Source: Bradyrhizobium sp. WSM1417
GTDB lineage: Bacteria; Pseudomonadota; Alphaproteobacteria; Rhizobiales; Xanthobacteraceae
Direction of reading: 5' to 3'
Length of the DNA: 64,000 nucleotides
Assembly (NCBI RefSeq): GCF_000515415.1
Contig: NZ_KI911783.1
Coordinates: 1,230,392-1,294,391, forward strand
Shown here: positions 1 through 9,011 of the stretch, piece by piece
How the letters are laid out: the number at the start of each line of letters is the position of its first letter
How positions within the stretch are numbered: position 1 is the first letter of the stretch
Notes under the pieces: generated by a model
Databases searched by the model: none
What the model saw: only the letters and a program-made list of their open reading frames with translations
Told to the model about the DNA's origin: nothing
Translations under genes and position numbers: made by a program

Positions 1-779
1 AGGCGGTCCCGCTCGGGCTCGTCACGCGCCTCGAAGAGCTGCCGGCCGACAAGATCGAGTTCTCGAACGGCCGCTACATGGTGCAGTACCGCGAGCAGCT
101 GATGCCGCTCGTCGCCATGGAGAGCGTCACCATCGCGAGCCAGGGCGCCCAGCCGATCCTGGTGTTCTCCGACGACGGCCGCTCCATGGGCCTCGTCGTC
201 GACGAGATCATCGACATCGTCGAGGAACGGCTCAACATCGAGGTCGGCGGATCCTCCTCCGGCATTCTCGGCTCGGCCGTGATCAAGGGCCAGGCCACCG
301 AAGTGATCGACGTCGGCCACTTCCTGCCGATGGCGTTCTCCGACTGGTTCACCCGCAAGGAGATGAAGCCGTCGCTGCATTCGCAATCGGTGCTGCTGGT
401 CGACGATTCGGCGTTCTTCCGCAACATGCTGGCCCCGGTGCTCAAGGCGGCCGGCTACCGCGTCCGTACCGCGCCGACCGCGCAGGAGGGCCTGGCTGCG
501 CTGCGCGCGCAGAGCTTCGACGTGGTCCTGACCGACATCGAGATGCCCGACATGAACGGGTTCGAGTTTGCCGAGACCATCCGCTCCGATAGCAATCTGG
601 GTGCGATGCCGATCATCGGGCTCTCCGCGCTGGTGTCGCCGGCGGCGATCGAGCGCGGCCGTCAAGCCGGCTTCCACGACTATGTCGCCAAGTTCGACCG
701 TCCCGGTCTGATCGCGGCGCTGAAGGAACAGACCGCGGGCGCCGCCGGTGCCTCCGAGCTGAGCCGCGCAGCCGCCTAA
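1..779 (+). CDS. cheA: CheA chemotaxis histidine kinase with C-terminal receiver (3' part)
   Basis: This is the C-terminal end of a gene that begins before the window; the reading frame is open from base 3. About 258 residues are present. The first ~110 form the CheW-like regulatory domain that docks CheW and receptors. A linker is followed by a complete receiver domain starting near SVLLVDDSAFF, with the phospho-acceptor Asp in LTDIEMPD (codon 534-536). CheA kinases phosphorylate CheY and CheB in response to receptors; a receiver fused to CheA is common in alphaproteobacteria and may act as a phosphate sink. cheW follows 30 bp downstream. The receiver lacks a clean KP motif, having VAKFD at the expected place. 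Identity is firm from domain order and the following cheW-cheY-cheR genes. Confidence 0.93.
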   Translation, partial: AVPLGLVTRLEELPADKIEFSNGRYMVQYREQLMPLVAMESVTIASQGAQPILVFSDDGRSMGLVVDEIIDIVEERLNIEVGGSSSGILGSAVIKGQATEVIDVGHFLPMAFSDWFTRKEMKPSLHSQSVLLVDDSAFFRNMLAPVLKAAGYRVRTAPTAQEGLAALRAQSFDVVLTDIEMPDMNGFEFAETIRSDSNLGAMPIIGLSALVSPAAIERGRQAGFHDYVAKFDRPGLIAALKEQTAGAAGASELSRAAA

Positions 780-809
780 ACCCAGCGGGATGGATCAGGA
801 GATACGCAC

Positions 810-1283
810 ATGACCAAGAAGACCCAGTCCGGCGAAGGCGCCATGGTCGAATACGTCACCGCGATGATCGGCGGCCAGCTGTTCGGTCTGCCGATCTCCC
901 GCGTCCAGGACGTGTTCATGCCCGAGCGCGTCACCCGCGTGCCGCTGTCCTCGCGCGAGATCGCGGGCGTGCTGAACCTGCGCGGCCGCATCGTCACCGT
1001 GGTCGACATGCGCGCCCGGCTCGGCCTGCCCAAGCCCGAGGACGGCAAGATCCCGATGGCGGTCGGCGTCGACCTGCGCGGTGAATCCTATGGCCTCCTG
1101 ATCGACCAGATCGGCGAAGTGCTGCGGCTTGCCGAGGACGGCATGGAAGAAAACCCCGTCAATCTCGACCCCCGCATGGCCAAGCTCGCCGGCGGTGTCC
1201 ACCGTCTCGACGGCCAGCTCATGGTCGTCCTCGATGTCGACCGCGTCCTCGAGCTCAAGACCGAAGTGCAATTGGCTGCGTGA
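810..1283 (+). CDS. cheW: CheW chemotaxis coupling protein
   Basis: A 157-residue protein made of one CheW-like domain. The stretch GQLFGLPISRVQDVF is the usual start of the fold, and LNLRGRIVTVVDMR is the diagnostic CheW motif in mid-domain. CheW links methyl-accepting receptors to CheA in the signalling array at the cell pole. The ATG has an AGGAG ribosome site 7-8 bases upstream. It lies between cheA and cheY on the same strand, with gaps near 30 bp, so it is almost certainly cotranscribed. Its length is normal for the family. Confidence 0.95.
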   Translation: MTKKTQSGEGAMVEYVTAMIGGQLFGLPISRVQDVFMPERVTRVPLSSREIAGVLNLRGRIVTVVDMRARLGLPKPEDGKIPMAVGVDLRGESYGLLIDQIGEVLRLAEDGMEENPVNLDPRMAKLAGGVHRLDGQLMVVLDVDRVLELKTEVQLAA

Positions 1284-1314
1284 GCCCCAAAAACATCGAA
1301 GCCGGAGAACCAAG

Positions 1315-1701
1315 ATGAAGACGTGTTTGGTGGTCGATGATTCCAGCGTCGTGCGCAAGATCGCACGCCGGATCCTAGAAGGCCTGGAATTCGAAGTCAC
1401 GGAGGCCGAGGACGGTTCCAAGGCGCTCGAGGTCTGTCAGCACAAGCTGCCCGACGCTGTGCTGCTGGACTGGAACATGCCGGTAATGGACGGCTTCGAG
1501 TTCATGGGCCACATGCGCCGCCTGCCGGGCGGCGACCAGCCCAAGGTCGTGTTCTGCACCACTGAAAACAACGTGGCTCATATCGCTCAGGCGCTCAGCG
1601 GCGGCGCCAACGAGTACATCATGAAGCCCTTCGACAAAGACATCATCGCCGACAAATTCGCTGAAGTCGGATTGATTCCGGTCGGACAAGCCATGGTCTG
1701 A
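1315..1701 (+). CDS. cheY: CheY single-domain response regulator
   Basis: A 128-residue receiver with no output domain. The acidic pair is in VVDDSS, the phospho-acceptor is Asp52 in LLDWNMP, the Thr is in FCTTE, and the Lys is in KPFDKD. CheY carries phosphate from CheA to the flagellar motor switch. I chose the ATG at 1315 because GGAG stands just upstream and the residues before it in the same open frame overlap cheW out of frame. The position inside the che cluster supports a chemotaxis role. Confidence 0.94.
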   Translation: MKTCLVVDDSSVVRKIARRILEGLEFEVTEAEDGSKALEVCQHKLPDAVLLDWNMPVMDGFEFMGHMRRLPGGDQPKVVFCTTENNVAHIAQALSGGANEYIMKPFDKDIIADKFAEVGLIPVGQAMV

Positions 1702-1760
1702 GTGTCTGGCGGAGTGTTCCGGCCAGAGTGTTCCCAGTACAGCTTCCGAGAGGCCTATCC

Positions 1761-2642
1761 GTGACCCCGACCGAGTATGAGTATCTGCGTAAGTTCCTGA
1801 GGGATCATTCCGGGCTCGATCTGTCCGCAGACAAGCAATATCTGATTGAAAGCCGGCTGTTGCCTTTGGCGCGCAAGGCCGGCATCTCCGGCATCGGCGA
1901 GCTCGTGCAGAAGCTGCAAGGCGCTGGCTCGGGCGCGCTCGTCACCAGCGTGGTCGAGGCGATGACCACCAACGAGACCTTCTTCTTTCGCGACAAGGTC
2001 CCGTTCGATCATTTCCGCGACACCATCATGCCGGAGATCATCAAGGCTCGCGCCGGCCGCCGCAGCGTGCGCATCTGGTGCGCCGCCGGCTCGACCGGGC
2101 AGGAGCCCTATTCGCTGGCGATGAGCCTGAAGGAGATGGGTGCGGCCCTGACCGGCTGGCGCGTCGAGATCATCGCGACCGACCTGTCGCAGGAGGTGCT
2201 CGAGAAGGCCAAGGCCGGCATCTACAGCCAGTTCGAAGTGCAGCGCGGCCTGCCGATCCAGATGCTGATGAAATATTTCAAGCAGACCGGCGAGACCTGG
2301 CAGATCAACCCCGAGCTCCGGGCGATGATCCAGCACCGGCAACTCAATCTGCTGCACGATTTCGCTCAGCTCGGCACCTTCGACGTCATCTTCTGCCGCA
2401 ACGTGTTGATCTATTTCGACCAGGACACCAAGATCAGCATCTTCAACCGGCTGGCTCGTCAGATCGAGGGAGACGGCTTCCTGGTGCTGGGCGCGGCCGA
2501 AACGGTGGTCGGGCTGACCGACACGTTCAGGCCGATTCCGGAGAAGCGCGGTCTCTACAAGCCGAACGACCCGCGCGCTGCGGCCGCCAAACCGGCTCTT
2601 GCCGGCGCAGCACCGCGCGTAGCGGTCATGGCGGGACGATAG
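1761..2642 (+). CDS. cheR: CheR protein-glutamate methyltransferase
   Basis: A 293-residue S-adenosylmethionine-dependent methyltransferase that methylates receptor glutamates for adaptation. The N-terminal helical CheR domain begins TPTEYEYLRKF. The SAM-binding region is RIWCAAGSTGQEPYSLAM, and the late motif FDVIFCRNVLIYFD is typical of CheR. I prefer the GTG at 1761, with GAGAGG upstream; an in-frame GTG at 1728 would add 11 residues. The usual partner cheB is not between cheY and cheR here, so it must lie upstream of the window or elsewhere. A short PilZ-like gene starts 2 bases after the stop. Confidence 0.94.
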   Translation: MTPTEYEYLRKFLRDHSGLDLSADKQYLIESRLLPLARKAGISGIGELVQKLQGAGSGALVTSVVEAMTTNETFFFRDKVPFDHFRDTIMPEIIKARAGRRSVRIWCAAGSTGQEPYSLAMSLKEMGAALTGWRVEIIATDLSQEVLEKAKAGIYSQFEVQRGLPIQMLMKYFKQTGETWQINPELRAMIQHRQLNLLHDFAQLGTFDVIFCRNVLIYFDQDTKISIFNRLARQIEGDGFLVLGAAETVVGLTDTFRPIPEKRGLYKPNDPRAAAAKPALAGAAPRVAVMAGR

Positions 2643-2644
2643 GC

Positions 2645-2959
2645 ATGGCCGAGGATGGCAAGGGCGCGGAACGCGTGACGTTCAGTCGCGGCTATGATGT
2701 CTGCATCATGGCCATCGACGGCACTTGGCGCCGCGACTGCAAGCTCAACGCGATCTCCGACACCGACGCCGTCCTGACGGTGGAAGGCTCGATTCAAGGC
2801 TTGAACCTGAAAGAGTTCTTCCTGCTGCTGTCGTCCACCGGCCTTGCCTACCGCCGCTGCGAACTGGTGCGCGTCAACGGCGTCGAAATGGACATCCAAT
2901 TCCTGCGTGGCAAGAACCGGAAGAAGCGGGCCGTCGGTGGCCGTGACGAGGCGGCGTGA
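2645..2959 (+). CDS. PilZ-like small protein in the chemotaxis operon
   Basis: A 104-residue protein that starts 2 bases after the cheR stop, so translation is probably coupled. The early RxxR-like region (WRRDC), the DTDAVLTV strand and the C-terminal arrangement resemble a PilZ c-di-GMP-binding fold. However, the classical D/NxSxxG is degenerate (ISDTDAVL), so ligand binding is uncertain. A PilZ protein beside che genes would be a plausible link between second-messenger level and motility; that role is inference. The C-terminus is basic (RGKNRKKR). It has no signal peptide and no membrane segment. Confidence 0.7.
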   Translation: MAEDGKGAERVTFSRGYDVCIMAIDGTWRRDCKLNAISDTDAVLTVEGSIQGLNLKEFFLLLSSTGLAYRRCELVRVNGVEMDIQFLRGKNRKKRAVGGRDEAA

Positions 2960-3099
2960 TCTTCACCTGGTCTCGTCGCCGTTTTCCGCGACGTTGGTTC
3001 ACATTTGCTGAAACAACCGACTGAATTTGCCGTCGCGGCTTTACGTCGCCTAAGCGCGAGCCGTGTATGCATTGCCGGTCTCAATCTCAGGATACCGCA

Positions 3100-3603
3100 A
3101 TGCCCAGAAGCTCTTTCTCACCTCTCCCGTCAAACCTGCCCGACGGCGCCGAGCGGCGCGCACTTCAGCTTCTGGTGGTCGACGACGACGCCACGCAGCG
3201 CAGCCTGATCACGGTCGCGGCCAAGCAGGCCGGCCACGAAGTCACCGTGGCGCCGTCCGTGGCCGAAGCGATCGAGAAACTCCGCACTGCGCGCTTCGAC
3301 TGCGTGACACTCGATCTCGTGCTGGAGGATGGCGACGGCATCGACGTGCTGGGTGAGATGGCGAAGGCGAAATTTGGCGGCGCCGTGATCGTCGTCAGCG
3401 GCATGGATGGCAAGCGCCGCAGCGCCGCCCGCAGCTTCGCCCGTTCCGTCGGAATCGAGCTCCAGAGCCTGCCCAAGCCGCTGGATCTCGCCGCGTTGCG
3501 CATCAGCCTCGCCAATCTCAGCAAGACCGCAATGGGCCTGCCGGCGATCCACACCTGGGGTGGTGTCGCCACCGACGCGATCGTGGAGCGACACCGCGCC
3601 TGA
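3100..3603 (+). CDS. Response regulator receiver protein
   Basis: A 167-residue protein. A short Ser/Pro-rich N-terminus is followed by one receiver domain: acidic residues in VVDDDAT, phospho-acceptor Asp in TLDLVLEDG, Ser in VVSGMD, and Lys in LPKPLD. The last ~35 residues carry no output domain I recognise. I chose the ATG at 3100 because AGGA lies just upstream; an earlier in-frame ATG at 3067 is less well placed. It follows the chemotaxis operon after a 140-bp gap, so it could be the last gene of that unit or stand alone. Its partner kinase is unknown. Confidence 0.86.
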   Translation: MPRSSFSPLPSNLPDGAERRALQLLVVDDDATQRSLITVAAKQAGHEVTVAPSVAEAIEKLRTARFDCVTLDLVLEDGDGIDVLGEMAKAKFGGAVIVVSGMDGKRRSAARSFARSVGIELQSLPKPLDLAALRISLANLSKTAMGLPAIHTWGGVATDAIVERHRA

Positions 3604-3657
3604 GCCGCGGGCCTGCCATGCAGTGAAATGCGGTCGTCGCGCCGCAGCAGCCGCGAT

Positions 3658-3951
3658 CTATACCGTGCTGCCGGTTTCCGACAGGCAATTAACGGCGTGG
3701 CCAAGAAGGCCCGCTCGGCAGGCGTCGAGAGCGGCGATCGCCATGGCATACCGGGGTGTGACGTCGTCGAGCACGAAAACGTCGGCGGAACCTTCCGGAT
3801 CGCTGCCGTGTTCTTGATCCATGGCTGTGGCGGTCCGGCGCGTGCTGGTCTCGATCTGCGAGATCAGCATGCGAAGGTCAGCCGCAATCAGCTCACGGCT
3901 CTCGACTTTGGGAATTGCGGCGAGAGGCGGCGTAGCGGCCCAATTTAGCAT
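3658..3951 (-). CDS. Small hypothetical protein
   Basis: A 97-residue soluble protein, divergent from the FixJ-like regulator gene. It begins MLNWAATPPLAAIPKVE, has a charged helical centre (AADLRMLISQIETSTRR) and ends with a second helical stretch (YAMAIAALDACRAGLLGHAVN). I do not recognise a family. It is called real because codon third positions are GC-rich in this frame and it fills an otherwise empty gap. The shared upstream region with the regulator gene holds a palindrome at 4013-4026, so the two may be co-regulated. Confidence 0.55.
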   Translation of the reverse strand: MLNWAATPPLAAIPKVESRELIAADLRMLISQIETSTRRTATAMDQEHGSDPEGSADVFVLDDVTPRYAMAIAALDACRAGLLGHAVNCLSETGSTV

Positions 3952-4012
3952 GGATATTCTCCGTCCTCTGCAATTAGGCGCCTTGCCGCTACTTGTGCGT
4001 TAAGTCCATGTC

Positions 4013-4026
4013 CCGTACTAATACGG
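4013..4026. promoter_or_regulatory. Candidate operator CCGTA-CTAA-TACGG
   Basis: A perfect 5-bp inverted repeat with a 4-bp centre lies between the divergent small gene (start 3951) and the FixJ-type regulator (start 4102). LuxR/FixJ-class regulators usually bind short palindromes of this size near their own promoters. That it is an operator is inference from position and symmetry. Confidence 0.35.
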
Positions 4027-4101
4027 TGGGCCGAATCCGCGCCGAACGCCATAACGGTTGGGGCGGACGCGAGTCCTTCATGCCAACCGGATGTGTGGCA
4101 C

Positions 4102-4737
4102 ATGGCCGAACAAAGCTCTCGCGGTGAAATCTTCGTGGTCGACGACGACGCTGCCGTTCGCGACACCTTGTCGATGGTGTTGAAGGCGGCGGGCTATGAG
4201 GTGATCTGTTTTGCGGACGGCGCAGCATTGCTCTCCGTCGCGCGAAGCCGCACACCTGCAGCGGTCCTGCTCGACGTGCACATTCCCGGCAAGTCGGGCC
4301 TCGACATTCTCAATGAGCTGCACGGGGAAGACTATCCGGCACCGATCTTCATGATCTCTGGACAGGGCGATATCGCGATGGCGGTGGGGGCCATCAAGAG
4401 CGGCGCGCTCGACTTCATCGAGAAGCCGTTCCGCGGCAGCGAGATCGTCGGCCGGCTCGACGAGGCGATCGGTGCCTATGCACGCAGGCAGTCGGAGAAC
4501 GCGGCGCCGAAGTTCGGCTCGCTGCACTTCCCCGGGCGCGAGCCGTTGACGCGCAGGGAGCGCGAGGTGCTCGAGCAGTTCGCCGCCGGCGCCTCCAACA
4601 AGGAGGCCGGCCGCACGCTCGGCATCAGCCCGCGCACCATCGAGGACCACCGCGCCAACATCATGAAGAAGCTCGGCGCGCGCAACGCCGCCGATTTGAT
4701 CCGCATCGTGATGACCGCGGCCCAGCGCGCGTCGTAA
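4102..4737 (+). CDS. FixJ/NarL-family response regulator with LuxR-type HTH
   Basis: A 211-residue two-domain regulator. The receiver has VVDDDAAV, phospho-acceptor Asp in LLDVHIPGKSG, Ser in ISGQGD and Lys in EKPF, all arranged as in FixJ. The C-terminal LuxR-type HTH begins LTRREREVLEQFAAG and contains NKEAGRTLGISPRTIEDHR. Phosphorylation by a partner kinase normally releases the HTH for DNA binding. I chose the ATG at 4102; an in-frame GTG lies 9 bases earlier. It converges with the hybrid kinase downstream, which may or may not be its partner. Its targets are not evident from the window. Confidence 0.92.
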   Translation: MAEQSSRGEIFVVDDDAAVRDTLSMVLKAAGYEVICFADGAALLSVARSRTPAAVLLDVHIPGKSGLDILNELHGEDYPAPIFMISGQGDIAMAVGAIKSGALDFIEKPFRGSEIVGRLDEAIGAYARRQSENAAPKFGSLHFPGREPLTRREREVLEQFAAGASNKEAGRTLGISPRTIEDHRANIMKKLGARNAADLIRIVMTAAQRAS

Positions 4738-4755
4738 ATTCCGTGGGTGACATTA

Positions 4756-4834
4756 CGTAGCCCGGACGAGCGAAGCGACATCCGGGACTTGGCTCGTAGT
4801 GTTCCCGGGTATCGCTTCGCTCACCCGGGCTACG
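4756..4834. repeat. Imperfect palindromic repeat between convergent genes
   Basis: The outer arms CGTAGCCCGG and CCCGGGCTACG pair, as do the inner copies of GCGAAGCGA/TCGCTTCGC. The element fills the gap between the convergent regulator and kinase genes. It has the look of the intergenic cgtagcccgg repeats common in bradyrhizobia and could fold in RNA from either direction, so it may act as a bidirectional terminator (inference). Confidence 0.7.
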
Positions 4835-4859
4835 GGTTCTCAACCGGCCCGACGCGCTA

Positions 4860-7800
4860 TCAACTGGCCAGTGCCTTGCGGATGGCCCGCGCCAGATCCG
4901 ATTTGCGATAGGGCTTCGCCAGCAGCAGAACGCCCGAATCCAGCCGGCCGTGATGGATGATTGCGTTCTCGGTATAGCCGGACGTGTAGAGCACCCTGAG
5001 ATCGGGGCGCGTTCTCTGCAGTTCGTCGGCGAGCTGACGTCCGTTCATCTTGCCGGGCATGATGACGTCGGTGAACAGGAGGTCGAACGGCTTTCCGGCG
5101 GCGACGATTGCGAGCGCCTCCGCGGCGTTCGCAGCCTGCAATGTGATGTAACCGAGCGAATGTAGCTGCGCCAGCACGTAGTCGCGCACCAGCCGGTCGT
5201 CCTCGACCACAAGGATCGTCTCGTGTCCGCCCTCAATGCTCGCCGGCGTCACGCTGTCGCCGACCAACGTCGGCGTCTTGCCGGGCGGCAGATACATCTT
5301 GATCGTGGTGCCGTGGTCTTCCTCGCTGTAGATCTTGATGTGGCCCGCGGACTGCTTGATGAAGCCGTAGACCATCGAAAGCCCGAGTCCGGTGCCCTTG
5401 CCCGGTCCCTTCGAGGTGAAGAAGGGGTCGAACACCCTGGCCAGCATGTTGGCGGGAATTCCGCTCCCGGTGTCGCTCACGGCGATCATCACGTAGTGGC
5501 CCGGCGGGACGTCGTTGACGCTGGCATAGACCTCGTCGAGATAGGCCGCACCCGTCTCCACGATCAGCTTGCCGCCACCGGGCATGGCATCGCGGGCATT
5601 GAGCGCGAGGTTGAGGATCGCGGTGGTGAGCTGGCTGGGATCGACGATCGCGACGCAGTTCTCGTCCTCGAACACCGATTCGATATGGATCTGCTCGCCC
5701 AACGTCGGCCGCAACAGTTTCGCGGTGTCGATGATCAGTGCGTTGACGTCGATCTCGCGCGGCTGCAGCGGCTGCTTGCGCGCAAACGCCAGCAGATGCT
5801 GCGTCAGCTCGGCGCCACGCCCGGCGGCCTCGTCGATCATCTTCGTGATCGCGGCGAGCTCCGGCTCATTGGCCACCGCGTCGGCCAGGATCTCGATCGT
5901 CCCGGTGATGACGGTGAGGATGTTGTTGAAGTCGTGCGCCACGCCGCCGGTGAGCTGGCCGACCGCCTCCATTTTCTCTGCCTGGCGGATGCGCTCGTCG
6001 GCCGCGATCTTGTCGGTCAAGTCGCGGTAGAACGAATTGAAGAGAACGCCTTCGCGTCTCCGGAGCGCCGTGACGCTGAGCTCGGCCCTGAATTCCTTGC
6101 CGTCGCGCCGCCGCACCAAAAGTTCGCGCCGTGGATTGGCTAGCGATTGTTGCTCGGATTCGAGAAAGAGCCTCAGTCTGGCCCTGACGCTTTCGCGCTC
6201 ACTGGGGGCGACGAAAAGCTCAATCGCATTCTTGCCGATTGCCTCCTCACGCGTCCATCCGAAGAGCTTCTCGGCCTGCGAGTTCCAGCTCAGGATGGCA
6301 CCGGTGTGGTCTGTCTGGGTGAAAGCGTCGAGCGAGGTCTCGATGATGTTGCGCGCAAGCTGCTCGCTCTCCCGCAAGGACTCCTGTGCAAGCCTCGCCT
6401 CCGTCATGTCGCGCCCGACGAAGAAGAAGCGCTTGGCCTGGGCGGACCAGCTGGCGAGCCAGGACAGCCAGACTTCGTGACCATTCTTGTGGAAGCAGCG
6501 GGTGTCGGCGAGCCTCGGACGTTCGCCGCGCCGCAGCGCGCGCATCTCGTCGCGCGACCGGTCGAGATGGTCCGGATGAATGAAATCGGCGCCGCTGCGG
6601 CCGATCATCTGCTCCGGCGGGTAGCCGAGAATGGCCTCGCTGCTCGGACTGATCTGCGCGATGTAGCCGCGCGCATCCATCACCATGATCAGATCCTGCG
6701 AGGTGTCGAAAAGTTGCCGCCGTTCCTCGAGCTGCTGCTGTAGCGCCCGCTCGTCCCGCCGCGCCTCGGTCAGGCTGCGCGCGGTGCCGGAGGCGCCGAT
6801 GATCTCGCCCGACGGGCCCTTGATCGGCGACAAGCTGAGTGAGATTTCGACCGGCGCGCCATCCTTGCGCAGGCGCACCGTCTCGAAGCGTTCGATCGCT
6901 TCACCTCGGGCGAGCCGCTGCAAATAGTCCTTGCCTTGCTCGCGTCGGTCGGGCGGGACGATGATCGAGGTGGATTTCCCGATCGCCTCATCCGCCGAAT
7001 AGCCGTAGAGGCGTTCGGCGGCGGCATTCCAGCCGGTGATGACGGCGTCGAGCGATTGCATCACGATCGCGTCGTCGGAGGATTCGACGGCGGCGCTGAA
7101 CAAGCGCTCGCGCGCTTCATGATGGCTTCGTGCGGCCTCGGTGCGGCGGTGCTCCTCGATCTCGCGTTCGAGAGCGGCCGTCTTCGCTCTCGTCTCCTCG
7201 ACCATTTGGGCGAATGCCCTCGCCAGCACGCCTGTCTCTCCGCTTGCATCGACGGGAATATCGGCGCGCCGTCCGCTGCCGATCGCCTCCACCGCCGCGG
7301 TCAAACGCCCGATCGGCCGCGTCAATGAGCGCGCCAGCAGCACCGCAAGCAAGGCTGCGGCAAGGACGGCAAGCAGCCCCACCAGCGAGGAGGTTTTTTG
7401 AATGGCCGCCGGAACGCGGCTGAACACGGATGCGGGGGCCGTCTCGATGATAGCCAACCACTCCTTGCCGGCCAGCAGTGCCGGTGCAATCGCCGCTCCG
7501 CTCGGCCGGCCAGACCGGTCGCTCGTAAGCTGCGTGGATCCTTGCGGCTGGCCGGCCCGGGCTGCAAAGAAAGGAAAGTCCCGGCGCCAATCGTTGGCGT
7601 TGCCATGCAACGTACCGAATTCCCGCGCGCGATCCGGATGGACCAGATAGTCGCCACGCGAATTCACGACATAGATGTCTCCTCCTGCGCTCGCGGTCGA
7701 ACGAACGCGGTCGAGCGCGGGACGCATGTCGATATTGGCGATGATGATGCCGAACGGCTTGCTATCAGGCGTGAACAGCGGCGTCGCGACGCGCAACGTC

Positions 7801-8456
7801 GGAATGTGAGGGTCCGTGGTTCCTCCCTGCCGGGTGGCGAGATCGATGGGCGAAACATAGATGTCGCCCGGCGCCAGTCGAATCGTCTCCTGGAAGTAGG
7901 TTCGTTCGCTCTTGCGCTCGAGTTCGCCGTTGGGAACAATCCGTGCTGCTCCGTTCGGGCCGGCGCGATCGACGCGGACCAGTTCGCGCTGGTCGTCGTC
8001 AAGGCCGATGATTCGAAATTGCCCGTAGCTCGGTTTTGCGTCGATCTCGGCTGCGAACCGCGTTGCGATACGCTCGCGCCAGGTTTGCTCCGAAACGCCG
8101 TCGACTGCATCGATGCCTCCACCGATATGGGCGCGGATCAGGCCATTGATGGCAGCGGCGGAGCGATAACCGAGCAGATCGCCACGGGCGCCGGCAACGT
8201 AGGATTCAAGATGGGTGGCCAGCAGGCTCGACTGGGCTTCAATCCGTTCCAGGACCCGCGGAATGACGGCCTGGGTGATATTGCGATAGCCGAGCCAGCC
8301 GACTGCGGCCACGGTGACCGCCACCAGCAGGATCATCGCGATTGCGAGCCGCGTAGCGAGTGTCATGGGGAAATGTGCACCGCTTCCTGAATGGCCGTGC
8401 CCGGGCTCGGTTGGAACAGAATGAAGGTTCTTGTCATCGGCGGCCGGTGCTGACAT
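4860..8456 (-). CDS. Hybrid sensor histidine kinase with Cache, HAMP, three PAS and receiver domains
   Basis: A 1198-residue membrane kinase. Order: first membrane segment about residues 32-52; a ~290-residue periplasmic Cache-type sensor; second membrane segment near 355-375 (LLAVLAAALLAVLLARSL); HAMP; three PAS domains (about 450-815); HisKA with the phospho-His in GGVAHDFNNIL; HATPase with G boxes DTGSGIP and GTGLGLSMVYG; C-terminal receiver with Asp in LFTDVIMPGKMNG. It should sense a small extracytoplasmic ligand and pass phosphate through its own receiver. Its start overlaps the end of the upstream receiver gene by 23 bp, which points to translational coupling and a shared pathway. The ligand is unknown. 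Confidence 0.92.
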   Translation of the reverse strand: MSAPAADDKNLHSVPTEPGHGHSGSGAHFPMTLATRLAIAMILLVAVTVAAVGWLGYRNITQAVIPRVLERIEAQSSLLATHLESYVAGARGDLLGYRSAAAINGLIRAHIGGGIDAVDGVSEQTWRERIATRFAAEIDAKPSYGQFRIIGLDDDQRELVRVDRAGPNGAARIVPNGELERKSERTYFQETIRLAPGDIYVSPIDLATRQGGTTDPHIPTLRVATPLFTPDSKPFGIIIANIDMRPALDRVRSTASAGGDIYVVNSRGDYLVHPDRAREFGTLHGNANDWRRDFPFFAARAGQPQGSTQLTSDRSGRPSGAAIAPALLAGKEWLAIIETAPASVFSRVPAAIQKTSSLVGLLAVLAAALLAVLLARSLTRPIGRLTAAVEAIGSGRRADIPVDASGETGVLARAFAQMVEETRAKTAALEREIEEHRRTEAARSHHEARERLFSAAVESSDDAIVMQSLDAVITGWNAAAERLYGYSADEAIGKSTSIIVPPDRREQGKDYLQRLARGEAIERFETVRLRKDGAPVEISLSLSPIKGPSGEIIGASGTARSLTEARRDERALQQQLEERRQLFDTSQDLIMVMDARGYIAQISPSSEAILGYPPEQMIGRSGADFIHPDHLDRSRDEMRALRRGERPRLADTRCFHKNGHEVWLSWLASWSAQAKRFFFVGRDMTEARLAQESLRESEQLARNIIETSLDAFTQTDHTGAILSWNSQAEKLFGWTREEAIGKNAIELFVAPSERESVRARLRLFLESEQQSLANPRRELLVRRRDGKEFRAELSVTALRRREGVLFNSFYRDLTDKIAADERIRQAEKMEAVGQLTGGVAHDFNNILTVITGTIEILADAVANEPELAAITKMIDEAAGRGAELTQHLLAFARKQPLQPREIDVNALIIDTAKLLRPTLGEQIHIESVFEDENCVAIVDPSQLTTAILNLALNARDAMPGGGKLIVETGAAYLDEVYASVNDVPPGHYVMIAVSDTGSGIPANMLARVFDPFFTSKGPGKGTGLGLSMVYGFIKQSAGHIKIYSEEDHGTTIKMYLPPGKTPTLVGDSVTPASIEGGHETILVVEDDRLVRDYVLAQLHSLGYITLQAANAAEALAIVAAGKPFDLLFTDVIMPGKMNGRQLADELQRTRPDLRVLYTSGYTENAIIHHGRLDSGVLLLAKPYRKSDLARAIRKALAS

Positions 8457-8862
8457 CCGGATTCCTCACCGATGCCGTCCGCGCCGCGTTCAGGCAGCCG
8501 GCGACCGCGGCGAGCAGCGCGTCGGCCCGGAACGGCTTCTGCAGGCTCGCCACCGCGCCGAGCTTGGTCGCCATCTTGAGGAAGTCCGGCTCCGCATGGG
8601 CGTCCGGCGTGAACGAACGGCCGGAAATGACGACGATCGGAATCGCCGGCTGCAGCGCCCGGATGTGGCGCATCGTCTCCAGGCCGTCCATGCCGGGCAT
8701 GAAGATGTCGAGAAACAGCAGGTCGAACTGGCTGGCCTCGAACAGCGCAAGTCCCTTGCGGCCGTCTCCGGCGACGGTGATGTGATGACCGGCCCTCTCC
8801 AGGAGCAGCCGGATTGTCATCTGCACGGCCGGGTCGTCATCCACGATCAGGATGTTGGCCAC
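8434..8862 (-). CDS. Single-domain response regulator coupled to the hybrid kinase
   Basis: A 142-residue receiver: acidic pair in IVDDDP, phospho-acceptor Asp in LFLDIFMPGMDG, Ser in VISGRS, Lys in LQKPFR. There is no output domain. I chose the GTG at 8862 because GGGAGG stands nine bases upstream; the longer open frame to 8907 has no comparable site. Its 3' end overlaps the start of the hybrid kinase gene by 23 bp, so the two form an operon with this gene first. It may take phosphate from that kinase, or relay to an unlinked phosphotransfer protein. Confidence 0.9.
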   Translation of the reverse strand: MANILIVDDDPAVQMTIRLLLERAGHHITVAGDGRKGLALFEASQFDLLFLDIFMPGMDGLETMRHIRALQPAIPIVVISGRSFTPDAHAEPDFLKMATKLGAVASLQKPFRADALLAAVAGCLNAARTASVRNPDVSTGRR

Positions 8863-9011
8863 GTCTGGTATCCTCCCGGGCCGGATGGGGTTTCCCAGCG
8901 ACCGCAAATCAAACCATCAACTCTGAAATTGTTGCGCGGATTGCATCCGGCCTGCAAGCACTTCGCCGTCGATCTGACGATTGCTCGCGAAAGGCGAATC
9001 GGCTGCGTCAA

